A DNA stretch of 64,000 nucleotides from Glebionis coronaria (Eukaryota; Streptophyta; Magnoliopsida; Asterales; Asteraceae). Where the stretch lies: assembly GCA_025667525.1 (NCBI GenBank), contig CM046879.1, positions 360,300,639 to 360,364,638 of the forward strand, given 5' to 3'. Positions 33,390 through 49,440 of this stretch are shown piece by piece; position 1 is the first letter of the stretch; the number at the start of each line of letters is the position of its first letter. The notes below the pieces were generated by a model that saw nothing but the letters and a program-made list of their open reading frames with translations, did not search any database and had not been told where the DNA came from. Position numbers and translations under genes: made by a program.

Positions 33390-35713
33390 AAGCACATTAC
33401 TCGTACATGGCAAAGGTTGACGAAATTCTCAACGTCATTGAAGATGACAATGACCCTATCTTTGACACTGAGCCACTCGATAAGGTACACACCATTGATG
33501 AATATAATGTGTTTGGTGATATTCATGAGCATAGTGAGCTACGCAATGCCATTAATGACACATGTATGACGGAAAAGGTTGATAGCAATACCATACCCGA
33601 TTCATCAGACATGTGCAATAATGAATTTGAGGATGATCAACATGCAAATGAGTATGATGATGAGGAGCGTGTCGCTCTTGCTAATTTAATTGCTAATTTA
33701 CAAAAAGATGTCAATGAAACTAGAAAAAGTCAAAAGCAATTAAAAAAGGCAAACGCAGCGCTCACTCAAAATTTTGAAGAATGCAAAGCCGTACTAATTA
33801 CATCTAGTGAGACCATTGAATGCTATAAATATGAGCTTCTTCAGAAAACTAAAGAACTTGAGGGGTACAAGGGTAGTGCGTTAAAAAGTCAAAAGGACGA
33901 TCATGAAAAGAAATACAACGAAACTCTTGAGTTATTAACCAAAGAGAAACGTCAATTTAATGTTTTATTAGTGGATGAACGTCAAAAAACGTACCTTGCT
34001 ACCACCAAAGTTAACGAACTTGAACAACGGATTTCGATGGATAACACCGAGTCTGCTAAAATTCTTGATGTTAAGAAACAAGAGGTTGAAACGTTAAAAC
34101 AAGATTTCAAAAGTCGACATGAAAAAGATACTGAAAAAGTAACGGAACTAGAAAAACAAGTCGAATTTTTGAAGAAAGTTGTTTATAAAACACATGACTC
34201 TATTCAAACCGTAAGAATGATAAAACCTCGGTCTATGTTTAAGGGTCAAGCTAGCTTTGCAAGTCCTGATTATCTTGCCCAAGCTCAAGCTGCGAACCCG
34301 CGCTTTTATATGGATGAGTCCGAATGGACCGATCCTGAATATCCTCTTGGTTATGATGAGACATCCCTTTGGTAAGACGAGAGTAGATCACCGGTCAATT
34401 AAGAGTTTGTGAAACCATACAGTTATGCTTATGAGAATAGTCTATATGGTCTTTTCACTACACAAAAACAAAAGTCTCGTGAGTATTTGTTTTTAGAATT
34501 CAAACAAAGAAGAATTCAATGGAAGAAAGCTTTTGCTACTAAGAAAACAAACGTTTCTAAGTTCATCAACTACTTGCCTCTTGATGCTTCTAAAATCAAG
34601 AGTAGGCAGACATTTGGGTTTCTACAATATTACATTGATAATATTTAATCCATTGTTGACAATGAATGGAAACAACGAGAAAATGACGAGTGGAAAAAAC
34701 CAATTCCTCAAGATATAACTGTGCTTATCAAACAAATCTTAATACCGAACACGACCACATTAAAAGAAAATATGCTTGAATTTAAAATATTAATTCGGTC
34801 TGAAATGTTTGATGATCTAAAATATGTTGAGTCTGTTGAGAAAGAAATTGACGATCTTCAAATGGACAAGTCCGTATCTTCAGATGAATATGATTTACTC
34901 TTAGAAGAATGTTTCTCCAAAGATATTTTTTGTGTTACACATCAATCTTGTGCTGATATCGATGAATACTCTGATGTTGCATGTAAATATATTGATAAGA
35001 TCAAAGAGTGTGAGCGTCTTGAAGTTGAGCTTTCAAAACGTAAAGAAAATGTTGATAAAAAAGCTTTTGAGTTACTTCAACACAAAACTGATTTCCTTCA
35101 AAAACATTGTCATTCTCTTGAACTTGCTTTGCAAAAAGACATCAGAAAATGTCCAACTGACAATAAATTGCAAGAAAAACTTTCCCAAACGTTTCGAGAA
35201 ATGAATGAAAAGAGTTTGGAAGTTAAAGGGTTGAAAGCTCAGTTACAAGACAGGGAAATAGCGATAGCAGAGTTGAAGAAACTCGTTGCTAAGATGGGTG
35301 GGAAAACAGTGGAACCTAGTGTTAAGAAACCTGTTGTAAGACAACCCAACGCGCACAAAGTGACTAGACCCTCTGTCTTGGGAAAACTATCTGTTTTCTC
35401 TAATTCTACATTTGCAAAACCTGCGTTTGCCCTCAAGACGGATGGGAAGGATAGGTTACCACAGAATACTCCCAAAACACATATTCGATCACCAAGCATT
35501 AAGAACACAAATGTGATTAAACCAGGGATGTATAGATTGGCCACTAAACCCTCACAAAACAAAGAAAGTCAATCACCTCAGACTTCTATAAACACTAATA
35601 GACGCGTGTCTTTTACTACAGGAGTAATCCCCACTGATAGTGTTAGTCGGCCTCAGCTTAAGAGCACTCGCATGAATGAAAGGTTTGGCAAAACAAAAGT
35701 CAAGGGAAGATGA
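33299..35713 (+). pseudogene. Coiled-coil insert of the Copia polyprotein
   Basis: One frame, broken by stops at 34373, 34400 and 34646, lies between the gag zinc knuckle and protease. It begins with QELEAHYSYMAKV and an acidic stretch, then a long heptad-rich coiled coil (about 33660-34200; LIANLQKDVNETRKSQKQL onward). A YMDESEW..YPLGYDE stretch follows, then a second coiled coil (about 34790-35300). A basic Ser/Pro-rich tail ends at 35713. Most Copia families have nothing this long here; I recall the arrangement from Asteraceae Copia proteins. It may mediate assembly, but that is inference. Confidence 0.8.
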
Positions 35714-37485
35714 AGAAAGTAGAAGACTACCCTAGGATTTTCAATGTTTCTAAGAATAAAACGTCTGTAGTCGCGTGTAATGACGATTTGAATGATTCGA
35801 CTTTGAATGCTTTGAATGTTAAGTTTGTTTGTGTGAAATGTTGAAAGTGTGCTAATGCTAATCATGCTATTTATGTTTCGAATAATGTCAAAGGCGTAGA
35901 TACTAGAACTAAGAAGCAAACTGCGATGCCTATTAGTGCTAGAAACCCAAACACAAAGTGAACCATTCTGGTGTAACCCCCCTGAGAAAAGTATTGCATC
36001 AGACTCCACTACTAAGACCATTAGAAGTATAATTAGGGAATTATATGAGTCTGCTAGCAAGTCGTGGAAATGGTGGTTTGCTAATCAATGTCCTCCGGGA
36101 TATAAATGGATACCTAAAGTTAGGACAGAAAATGTGACAACGAGTGTTAGTATGCCTTTAAATGTTTCTAAGGACACTAATGATTCTACAATCACAACTA
36201 ATGTGGTATCCAATTTAGCAAATGCTCCATCGTGTTCTAACTCTTCTGCAGGTAATAAAAATAATTCTCTTCCTACTGGACTCCGGATGCACGAAGCACA
36301 TGACGGGGAATCTCAAGCTTCTAATTAACTTCGTGGAGAAGTTCCTAGTTACGGTCCGATTCGGAAATGATCAATTTGCACTGATCCTAGGATATGGAGA
36401 TTTAGTTTGGGGAATATTACGATCAAAAGGGTATACTACGTCGAAGGGCTCAATCACAATATTTTCTCGGTTGGTCAATTATGTGATGCGGATTTGGAGG
36501 TTGCTTTTAGGAAGAAGACATGTTTTGTTCGTGATTATAATGGGAATGATTTACTTACCGGTACACGGGGTACTGATCTCTACACTATTTCACTTCAAGA
36601 TACAACTTCATCAACTCCAATTTGCTTCATGGCTAAAGCTTCAACGACTCAGGCATGGTTATGGCATCAACATTTTCTCATCTTAATTTTGATACCATCA
36701 ACTTTCTTTTTAAGAAAGATATTGTGACAGGCCTTCCAAGTTTGAAATTCATCAAAGATCATCTTTGTTCTTCTTGTGAACTTTGTAAAGCTAAACGAAG
36801 TAGCTTCAAAACAAAGACTACACCAAGCTCTAAAGGACAGCTAGATCTTCTTCATATAGATTTGTGTGGTCCCATTCGTGTTCATAGTATCAATGGGAAG
36901 AAATATGTTATGGTAGTTGTCAACGATTACTTAAGGTACACATGGAGTCACTTCTTATGATCCAAGGATGAAACACCCGAAGTTCTCATCAGCTTCCTTA
37001 AGCTGATACAACGTGGTCTTCAAGCTCAAGTTAAAGTGGTTCGTACTGACAGAGGTACATAATTTTTGAATTCAAATCTGAGAAACTATTTTGAAGCCGA
37101 AGGAATTGAAAATGAAACATCTATTTCTCGAACACCCAAACAAAACGGCGTTGTTGAAAGACGAAACCGTACTTTGGTTGAAGCTGCTCGAACATTATTA
37201 TCCGCTTCAAAACTACCACTATATTTTTGGGCCGAAGCCGTGTCAACCGCATGCTACACACAAAACCGCTCCTTAATTATCACAAGACACGAAAAGACAC
37301 CATATCACATAATTCATGATCGAAAACCTTCACTCAAACACCTTCACGTTTTTGGATGTACGTTCTACATTATTCGAGATGGTGAAAATCTGGACAAGAT
37401 GAAAGAGAAAGGTGATGCATGCTTCTATTGGGATATGCAACTCAGTCTAAGGGATATAGAGTGTATAACAAGAGAACAAAATTGA
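35714..37485 (+). pseudogene. PR-IN: Copia protease and integrase (frameshifted)
   Basis: After a linker containing PPGYKWIPK (about 36090), the protease active site DSGCTKHMTG is in frame at about 36270-36300. Frameshifts near 36400 and 36655 are needed to follow it through FSVGQLCDADLEV into the integrase zinc finger (HLNF, CSSCELCKAKR) and catalytic core. The first Asp is in HIDLCGP (about 36860) and the second in RTDRGT (about 37045), followed at once by a TAA at 37060. Another stop is at 36958. Catalytic Glu is in QNGVVERRNR (about 37140). The frame ends at 37483-37485. Confidence 0.88.
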
Positions 37486-37525
37486 TAATCGAGACTATTC
37501 ATATCAGATTGATGATTTACAAGAT

Positions 37526-39759
37526 ATGGCACTTGAACAAAATAGTTTAAGTCCCGATCCACAAAGACAAAAGACTTTTGTGCACAACCGTATGGAAATC
37601 GGAACTCAAGACCACAACAATGAACCGTCAAGTTCAAAGCTGGTTCCTGAACATGTTCCTAGAGCAGAAATGACAGTGGACACAACACTTGAAGAGTCGG
37701 GGATGTTATATGAACCAATGTTTGATGAATATTTCACGAGGGAGAAACATGTTGTATCAAAGTCTTCCGCTGTCACTCATGATACGAATGATTATACCGA
37801 TCATCGTCAACAAAAGGACACAACTTCATCTACTTCAACACGGGTTGCTGCAGATTTACCTCCTCAGAATATCACTTCAACAATGGATCCTACAACATCC
37901 AAAACTACTGTCATTGCTACAGAGAACACAAATCAAGCAGACGTTGCATTATCCGACGATGACGATTTTAACAACCCATTCGGTACACCGGTACACGAAA
38001 TTGGAGAGTCTTCTACTCGCCATGTTGATCCGTCTAATATGCATACGTTCTACCAACGACATCCTTCAACACATCATTAGACCCGAGAACATCCTTTGGT
38101 TCAGGTAATTGGAAACCCTTCACAGCCTGTTCGTACAAGACGACAACTAGCCACCGATGGCGATGTTTGTATGTTCTCACTCACCGTGAGTACATCTTAA
38201 CCGAAAAACATCAAAGAAGCCATGGCTGATCATGCTTGGATTGAATCGATGATGGATGAACTTCAACAATTTGAAAGACTTAAAGTCTGGGAACTTGTTG
38301 ACAGACCATACAATGTAATACCATTAAATCTTCGATGGATCTGGAAAAACAAGATCGATGAAGAGAACACGATCATCAAGAATAAATCTAGGCTAGTAGC
38401 TAAAGGGTATGGTCAGAAAGAGGGAATTGATTTTGAAGAATCATTGCACTAGTAGCTCGAATGGAAGCGGTCGGGATTTTCCTTGCTTATGTTGCACATA
38501 AGGGATTCATCGTGTATCAAATGGACGTAAAGATGGCATTTCATAACTGTCCTTTGAAGGAAGAAGTCTATGTCACGCAACCGGAAGGATTCGTCAATCC
38601 TCATTATCCTGAGAAGGTGTATCGTCTCCACAAATCACTTTATGGACTCAAGCAAGCTCCAAGGGCGTGGTACGACGAGCTCTCAAAATTTTTGGTCTCC
38701 AAAGGTTTCTCAAAAGGTTCCATTGATCTAACTTTGTTCACTTATAAATATGGGTATGACATTTTGCTTGTGCAGATCTATGTTGATGACATTATTTTCG
38801 GGTCTACAAACCCAAAACTTTCAAAATGGTTTGAAAAAGTCATGCACAACAAATTTGAAATTTCAATGATGGGCGAACTAAAATTCTTTCTAGGAATTCA
38901 AGTTCACCAATCCCCAAGTGGTATCTTTATTAACCAAGCAAAGTATTGTCAAGAGATAATCAAAAATCATGGTATGACCACATGTGACCCCGTTGGGACA
39001 CCATTATCAACCACATCCCTAGATGCTGATTTGGAGGGAGATGCCATAGATCAAACGAAATATCGTTCCATGATCAGCTCACTCATGTACTTAACAGCAA
39101 GCCGACCAGATATATCACATGCTACGTGTTATTGTATACGATATCAAGCACGACCCACTGAAAATCACCTCAAGTAGGTTAAACGGATCTTTTGGTACCT
39201 CAAGAATACCATTCATTTAGGACTCTGGTATCCGAGGGAAACCAGTTTCTTTCTAACGGCCTATTAAGATTTTGATCATGTAGGGTGTCTTGATACACGT
39301 AAAAGTACTTCTGGTGGTGCACAATTTCTAGGTGAAGATAATCTTGTGGGATGGTCTTCCAAGAAGAAGGATTGCACATCATTGCCATCAGTCGAAGCGG
39401 AGTATGTGTCTCTATCTGCGTTGTGTGCTCAAGTTCTATGGATGAGAACACAATTCACGTATTATGGCTTCCACTTTGATAAAGTACCTATGTACTGTGA
39501 CTCAAATTCCACCATAGCCATCTCCGGCAATCCGGTATAGCATTCTCGCACGAAGCACATTGATGTCAGATATCACTTCATTAAGGAACAAGTTGAAAGG
39601 GGTATCGTTGAACTATACTTTGTTGGAACTGATTACCAATTAGCTGACTTGTTTACAAAAGCCCTTTCGAAAGAGAGGTTTGCGTATCTAGTTAGGCAAA
39701 TTGGTATGAGATGTTTGACTCCAGCAGAACTGGAGATTCTGGCAAAGAAGCCTGCTTGA
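37526..39759 (+). pseudogene. RT-RH: Copia reverse transcriptase and RNase H (decayed)
   Basis: A variable linker (37526-38080) precedes RT, with stops at 38078 and 38198. RT starts near 38222 (AWIESMMDELQQF) and frameshifts near 38450. It then reads [22 protein letters not shown] and the catalytic YVDD (38779-38790), and [15 protein letters not shown] at 39175 and others near 39264 and 39538 interrupt RNase H, which keeps CLDTRKSTSG, SVEAEYVSLS and HIDVRYHFIKEQ. The polyprotein ends at TGA 39757-39759. The catalytic residues persist, so decay is by stops and shifts; several stops fit C-to-T change. Confidence 0.9.
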
Positions 39760-42344
39760 TTCATCTATCAAACATCTACCTCTAAATATCTTTGAAAAAG
39801 CAAAATACAAAAATATAAAAAAACAATACACAAAATTAAAAATATTTTAAAATCCAAAAATATTCTTCTCGACATGTCATTCAGTATCGATAATATGGAC
39901 GTACCTAGAAATGTCGCCCAATAACGACACAGTTGTGTACATAAAGCTCGAATGAAAGTTGTAAATATTTTTCAAAACATGTCATTTCTATTTTTTAATG
40001 GAAAATGTCTCTTTTGGACAATTTTTCCAACAACGGGTAGAGCAATCTATCTTGGGTTGAGCTTGTCAAAAAACATTCAACGTTTTGAGCTCAACACAAT
40101 GGCTTGTAATCACTTTTAGATTGCAACCCGGTTCTATATTCACGGGGGAGTGTACGATTTAGTGCCCTTACCCTCAGCAAAAGAAGAGAAATCTTCTTAC
40201 ACTTGAGTGGATTCATCAAGACCTTCAAAGTCTAAGAACTCAAGTTTATGCTTTAGAAAAACCTCTTCGTCAAAAAAAATAGGATTTTTCAAAAAGCGTT
40301 GAACACAAACTTTTTTTCAAGAATTTTTCAATGGTTATTCAAAATCTTTCAAAAATTGTGTGTTCAACAACTCCCATCCTCAAAAAGCGAAATGTGGATC
40401 AAATCCTCACAATGACAATTCAATTGGATCAATTTTTGAGGGGGAGCATTTCAACTTCATGCAAAAGATTAACACATCTTTCTCCCGGAGATTTTCAAGA
40501 GTACTTTTCAAAATATATTTTAATCAAATTTGGAATCTCTAATATCAAAAGATTTTATATATTAGAGATAGCGGAGAAAATGTGATTAAAATGTGATCTG
40601 ATATAAGACTCAAGCACTTTAACTCTTACCTACATGTGCGAAACACTTTCGATTATCGATGCACATGTAAAGGGGGAGCATTTCTGAAACGACAAAACTA
40701 TCAAGGTGTTAAATGTTTTTCAAACACCTTGTTAGACAGTTGAAGTGGTTTTTCATGGTTACGATCAAATACCCACAACATCTTTAATTCACGATGTTAT
40801 TGGTGTCAAAAGGGTGGTTAGGTTTAAGTCCTATGATCCAACCAGAACCGGAGGGATCTTCCTAGGGACAATCCAATAGATTAATAAAAGTCCTTAGGAA
40901 AGATGGAGTAGAATGTGAACGTAGCTGAATGCCGACTATGTACTGATGCTAGCACTGGAACAATCACAACAAGGTGCTAGTAATGATGTCTTTGTAAGCA
41001 TTGAAGGGTTGACGAATGAAAAAGAAATGTAAGGATAAAGGGTGTAAACAAAGAAGCCCTCCATACAACTTAGGCAGAAACCGGGTCAAAACATCACGAA
41101 GACAAGTCATCATGGACCCAGTGATGTATGTACAACCCTTTCCTAGCTATTCAGGCTTCTCTCAAAAGAAGTTTGTTTTATTGTCACCGAAAACAACATG
41201 ACTTCTATTGACTTTCTCACTTCGAGATGGTTGATATTGAATAGGTGGAATCTGCTCCAGCCTCCGACCACTAATAGTGCACAAATCGAGTCTAGAGCCA
41301 AGAGATCAATCAAATCTCGTTAGGACACACGGATGAAGATCAAGAGAGTCCTATGCTATATCCTTGTGATATTGCTAGAACACTCAGAGTGATACTACTT
41401 ATTATGCACAATGATGAGTGGAAATCCTTCCAGTGTTAACATGAAATAGCACTACGGTAGGTCATATGCAAGATTCTTTATGAATTGAACATGTGTAAAA
41501 CTGAAAAGCAACAGTGGTTTGATTCTGAACTGATTCAAACTTGTTTCAGGTTTTTACACAATATCTCCATGGTCTTGCCAGAACATTAAGAGTGATATTC
41601 ATTAATATTCACAGTGACGAATGGAAATCCTTCTAGCGTCAACATTAAACAGCGCTACGGTAGGTGACTTGTGAGATACTTATGAATCAAGCTTGTGTCA
41701 ACTAGAAAGCAACAATGGTAAGATTCTTTATGAATCACACTTGTTCTAGGAATTTGAATTGACGACTTTAATCAAGCGGATATTTATCCAATTTATTCAC
41801 TCTTTATGTTCGCAGTCTTGCTTTGAGACGGTCGTGTAAAGAGAACGACTAGTACAGCGGCGAAACCCTGTCAAGGAGATTTTTGACTGAATCTACCTAT
41901 CACAGGTACGATATTTAATATCATATAACGGTCTTCACCTACCGGAGGTAAAACGCTACCGATTTAGGACGAATGTCAAAGCCATTCAGTCCGTGTCTAT
42001 GTTTTGTCTCGAGAAGGTGGCGTCACGGTGTACTCAGCAAGTCAAAGATTCAAAACCACATACTCATGCCTAAAGACATATTCGACAATTAATAGTGTGA
42101 GCATGTGGATGAAGACACAAGATCGCAAGATGGCAAGACAAGTCAAGGATGATTTGAAGATCTCAAGATCAAAAGACAAAGTCGAAAGATAACGACAAAG
42201 GCTCAAAGATCACAGCATGAAGGAAAAAGACTACTATTACACATTCAAGACTCATTTTGGCGAGATTAGTCATCTCTATAAATCTCCAAATGACAAAGGG
42301 TAATTAACTCTCATAAAGGATAGTGACCTCACATTGGGGGAGAT
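39760..42344 (+). other. Copia 3' noncoding region with three PPT-like tracts
   Basis: About 2.6 kb without a credible gene. PPT-like runs are at 40438-40452 (gagggggagcatttc), 40671-40684 (agggggagcatttc) and 42335-42344 (tgggggagat, next to the LTR). An inverted repeat (caaggtgtt 40702-40710 with aacaccttg 40723-40731) follows the second. The equivalent of 40664-42344 is also present in copy 1. An env-like gene, found here in some Copia lineages, is not seen. Confidence 0.75.
41372..41780 (+). repeat. ~203-bp tandem repeat in the Copia 3' region
   Basis: Two diverged units. ttgctagaacact...agtgatact...tggaaatccttccag...gctacggtaggt-type sequence at 41372 recurs as ttgccagaacatt...tggaaatccttctag at 41575. 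The same pair is in copy 1 at about 27630-28010. Confidence 0.7.
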
Positions 42345-42486
42345 TGTTAGCCTCAAAATATTGAGTCAAACAAGAATGCCCGGTCATATGTTTATTATGT
42401 ATCGTATATTAGAACGTTGTAATAGGTAGTAGGTTAGTCGTGGATTGCGGGCTTAACTTTAAGCAAAGGTTCATTCATAAGTAACC
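42345..42486 (+). repeat. Copia 3' LTR, first part
   Basis: 142 bases, tgttagcc to taacc. It continues at 55151 after element X. The two parts add up to 390 bp, the full LTR length. Confidence 0.9.
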
Positions 42487-45400
42487 TGTGACAATCCGTC
42501 AATTTATGGTTAATATTTTATTCTCAAATATTATTTAAAACAATTATTTTAATGTTATATTTTGAACTCACTTATTTTTGGGAAGTAATTTGGATTTACG
42601 TCTTGAAGTAGCATCGACTACGTCTAAACCGGAGGATTCTACGTAACGTGCTTACGTTTACATACACCGTTTTTGGTGACAGTCCGACATTTCAGAAAAA
42701 TAAATTTATCCGTGAATATTATTTTGAGATTTAAATTTGTGTTGGTTCATAAACTCACAAATTTACGAGAAGAGATTAGGACTTACGATTTTAATTTAAC
42801 GTCCTTTACGATTAAACCGGAAACATTAGGATTACGTATTTACGTTTTCGAACTCCGTTTTTGATGAGACAATTTTTATTGGATTCGTTTTGTGATGTTG
42901 ATTCATAATTTATAAAAACGTTTTTCGTAAAACGACCCGAGGGCACGTAAATCGAGGAAACTAGAATCGAGGAGTACCCGTATATAAATGGGGATGAGAC
43001 AAGTGGGACACTTGTCCCACCCCCATCAAAACCGGCCAAAGTAAGCCACTTAACACACTTGGTGGCAAAACTTTTCACTCTATATGGACACTTGTCCATT
43101 AAGCTTACACATTAAGCTAACTTTCCACTAACTTGTCAAAACCATTAGCAACCTTCACACACATCATTTCACACATGCAAAACTAGCTACAACTCTCTCC
43201 CTCTCTCTTGTTTATGCCGTCCATACTCCACCCTAAACATCCATTTTGATCAAAAATTAACCATGAAATCCTATGTTATATACACATATGTTGAAGCCCT
43301 TTTGAAACCCTATTGAATAGTGGTGCTTATAACATCCAAGGAAGAGTTTTAATGGAGTAGTACGGCTGATTTTCCACAAAGTGTTTTATGAAGAATGGTG
43401 GTCTAGAAGATGGTCATGGTTATTCACAAGTTTCTCCATCAAAAACCATGTCCAAATCATAACCTACATCAACTTGGTGGTATAAAGATTGTCCTCCTCA
43501 TCTTCTTGTTATTTTGATTATGTAAACATGTATTTTATTTCCTATTGTATATGTATATGATGATTATATGATGATAAAAATGTTATATGGGGATTTGTTG
43601 TTGATAAATATGATTAAAAAGGTGAAAAACTATAAGAAACAAGGTTAAAATCTTGGTTAAATTTGTTGGCTGTATAAAACAGTAAAGAACCACATGTTGG
43701 ACTGATAAAATGATGAAGTAGAATCAATAAACAATAATCTATGGGTCTTGTACACATGTGAGAGTTGGCCATGCAATGGAATCATTGTAATGAGTGAGAT
43801 ATGATCAAAACAAGTTTAAGATACAAATCTGAGTTCACTGTTTTGGACGATTTTTAGAAAATACTTAGAGGATGATTTAACAGTAGCTATAGAAGCGTTA
43901 AATGGAGAAAATATCATGTAGTTTATGTGATAAAAATTTGAGCTTTTATCTCCATATAGAACTCTAGATATGGCAGTTTTGGTGAAAGTGAAGATAAAAA
44001 TCAGATTTTGGAAATTAAAGTATAATACTATTATATAAGCACTCAAAATTATATTGTATAAAATGTAAAGTTAAAACCCACTAACTTGTGGATTTTATTT
44101 ATATAAATATATAAAATGTTAAATAAGTGTATAAATTATAAAAATGGTAATGGAATAATACTTATAAGTTATAAAACTATAAACATGATTTTTTACGACT
44201 TTTTCGGCTAATACCGTAAGATTAACGTTTTTGTTAAATAAAACTTAGATGGTTGGACACGTCTAATTTAAACTTTATAAAACTTATATACTGATATATA
44301 AACATGTATAACAAGTAAAAACCAATAAGACCCGAGCTATAGGACATACGGACGTTAACGGACTAAATTAACGTTATTGGACTAATAATACAACAAAAAT
44401 GGACTAAAACACTTATAAACTTATTATTGGGCTTAACCCATTTAGGCCCAACTTGTAAAGTGTAGATACTGATAATATAAGTATAACATGGATTGATACA
44501 AGTTAAAGAACTTATAATAAGTTTATTGGACTTAAAACGCGTAAATAGGTAAAACTAGTAAACTAGTAAAAAGATACCAATACGTAAACACTAAAATGAG
44601 TTAATGAGAATATGTAAACCCACTTGATCATCATATATAAATAATCATCATATGTATACATAATTGTTATTTTTATAAAGTCATTGGACATGAGTCTAAG
44701 ACGAATATTATTTGTCTAGGTTTCTGTGATTGAAGCACGTACCGTACGTCCGAATTGCCGACAACCCGCCTTCCCACATCAATGTGAGTTCATAGCCTCG
44801 CACTCTTTGAAATGTTTTTATAAATGTTTTATAAACCCGCGAGGGAGATAACATGTTAGTTTTTATAAAATAGGACACCATTTGTCCCGATTGTTTGTTT
44901 ATTGATTTGGACCCGAATGATTGAATGACCCGATTGTATGACCTGATAAATGATTAAAGGACCCGATAGATGAAATTAAATGGATTATTAAAGTTAGGTT
45001 ATGTCACTAAAAGTCCCATTAGCATGAATTGTGAACTACCGGGATTTGGTAGACGCTTATGCATTTAATAGTACTATTTGGGGACGATCACCCCAGTTCG
45101 CGCCTTGACGGTTGATCCCGTCGTGCCACATTGATTGGTAAGCGAATTTATGTATGAGAAGATTTCCATAGCGTGACCTTTGTGACGACACGCTACTTTA
45201 GATGGGAAAAATTGGTATCGGGTTAGCTACCCGTTGTTGGTTTAGTAAGGTAACAATGTCATGCGGCTTATAATAATCCAAAACTAACGAAATACTACTA
45301 GACGCTCCGAATTACGATGTATTGCCTGACTAGCAATACTGGGTCATACTATTGTTATTATGTTTGTGTTTTGGTTTTCATAACCATATTCATATAACAG

Positions 45401-46039
45401 TTTTTATTTTCATACAACGTCGTAAGACGTATTGTATGACGTTTTTACGACATTGGCTCGTATAATGATTTTTAAGGCTTTTTATAACCATATTCATACA
45501 ACGGTTTTATTTAATCTATACAACTTTGCAGAACGCATTGTATGGTGTTTTTAACGACAATGATTCGTATAATGATTTTTAAGGCAAATGCCTATATTAT
45601 GATTTTCGATAAAGATTTGTATAAAATGACTTTGGCTATTTTATGGCCTATTAAAATGATTTGTACAAGATGATTTTCAGTAATAATTTTATACTGATAT
45701 TATATTGATGGATTTTATTAAACTCTATGAATTCACTCGGTGTTATCGCTGAACTTTTCTTTTAACATGTTTTATCTCAGGTACTTGAAGGTAATTCTCG
45801 GGAAGACGACAAGAATTCATGGCCCGCACTTAAACAATATTTTCCATTCAAATACTTGTAAAACCTTGTAGGAAATAATATGACTTGGGACCGATGTAAC
45901 TTTGATGTTTATGAATGGAAATGATTTATTATTAAACGACGCGATTTTTATGCGTTGTCTATGATGTGAGTAATGTGCTATCCCGTAACACCAACGAGTC
46001 TTCCGCTGTATTGAGTTGTATAAATTTGGGGGTGTTACA
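42487..46039 (+). repeat. 5' LTR of element X
   Basis: 3553 bp. It contains a possible TATA box (tatataaatg, 42981; aaataaatg in the other copies) and a perfect 8-bp inverted repeat gacaagtg/cacttgtc (42998-43016). Long A+T-rich stretches follow, and it ends tttgggggtgttaca. No ORF of note. Confidence 0.9.
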
Positions 46040-48900
<2,861 letters not shown>

Positions 48901-48904
48901 TGAT

Positions 48905-49440
48905 TATATTCTCGGTGCTGCACCTGTGGCATGTGCACTGTGCGACAACACCGTCTGAATTAAAGGAATTACCATACAACTGAAAGAGTTGTCGGAGAAA
49001 GATTTTATTCTACCGAGCTCGTCATCATGAAGAGCTATGGTGTTATCATTCCTTATATTTATAGATTACCGTGAAATGATTAAATTGACAATCGAAAACG
49101 ATATCCATAACTCGAAATGGAAGATTTGTTCGATCATTTACAAGGTTCTAGCGTATGTTTTAAAGATTTGATCCATGGCATGGTTATCATCAACTTCGCC
49201 TCTGCGAAAAAGATTATCTATTCCAATCACTACATCCAGAACTTGTAATAAACATTATGAGTTTCACGTGATGTCGTTTGGATTGACTAGTGCACAGGTA
49301 GCATCCATAAATTTGGTGGATCACGTGTGTAGGCTGTAATTTGATAAACTCATGCGTGTGATCATTAAGAACTATTTGTTTGTTTATAAGAATAGAAAGG
49401 AGTTAATAATTATTTATAGATTGCCCTGAATTGACCGAAC
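48905..49440 (+). pseudogene. Reverse transcriptase relic of element X
   Basis: Traces in shifting frames: a GAAPVA-like stretch (about 48916), SELKELPY (about 48955), FIDYREMIKLTI (about 49058), and HYEFHVMSFGLTSA (49253 onward), a clear RT motif. Where the catalytic F-I-D-D should follow, the sequence reads VIIKNYLF, so both Asp are gone. Stops and shifts occur throughout. Gypsy chromovirus RT by order and wording. Confidence 0.75.
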
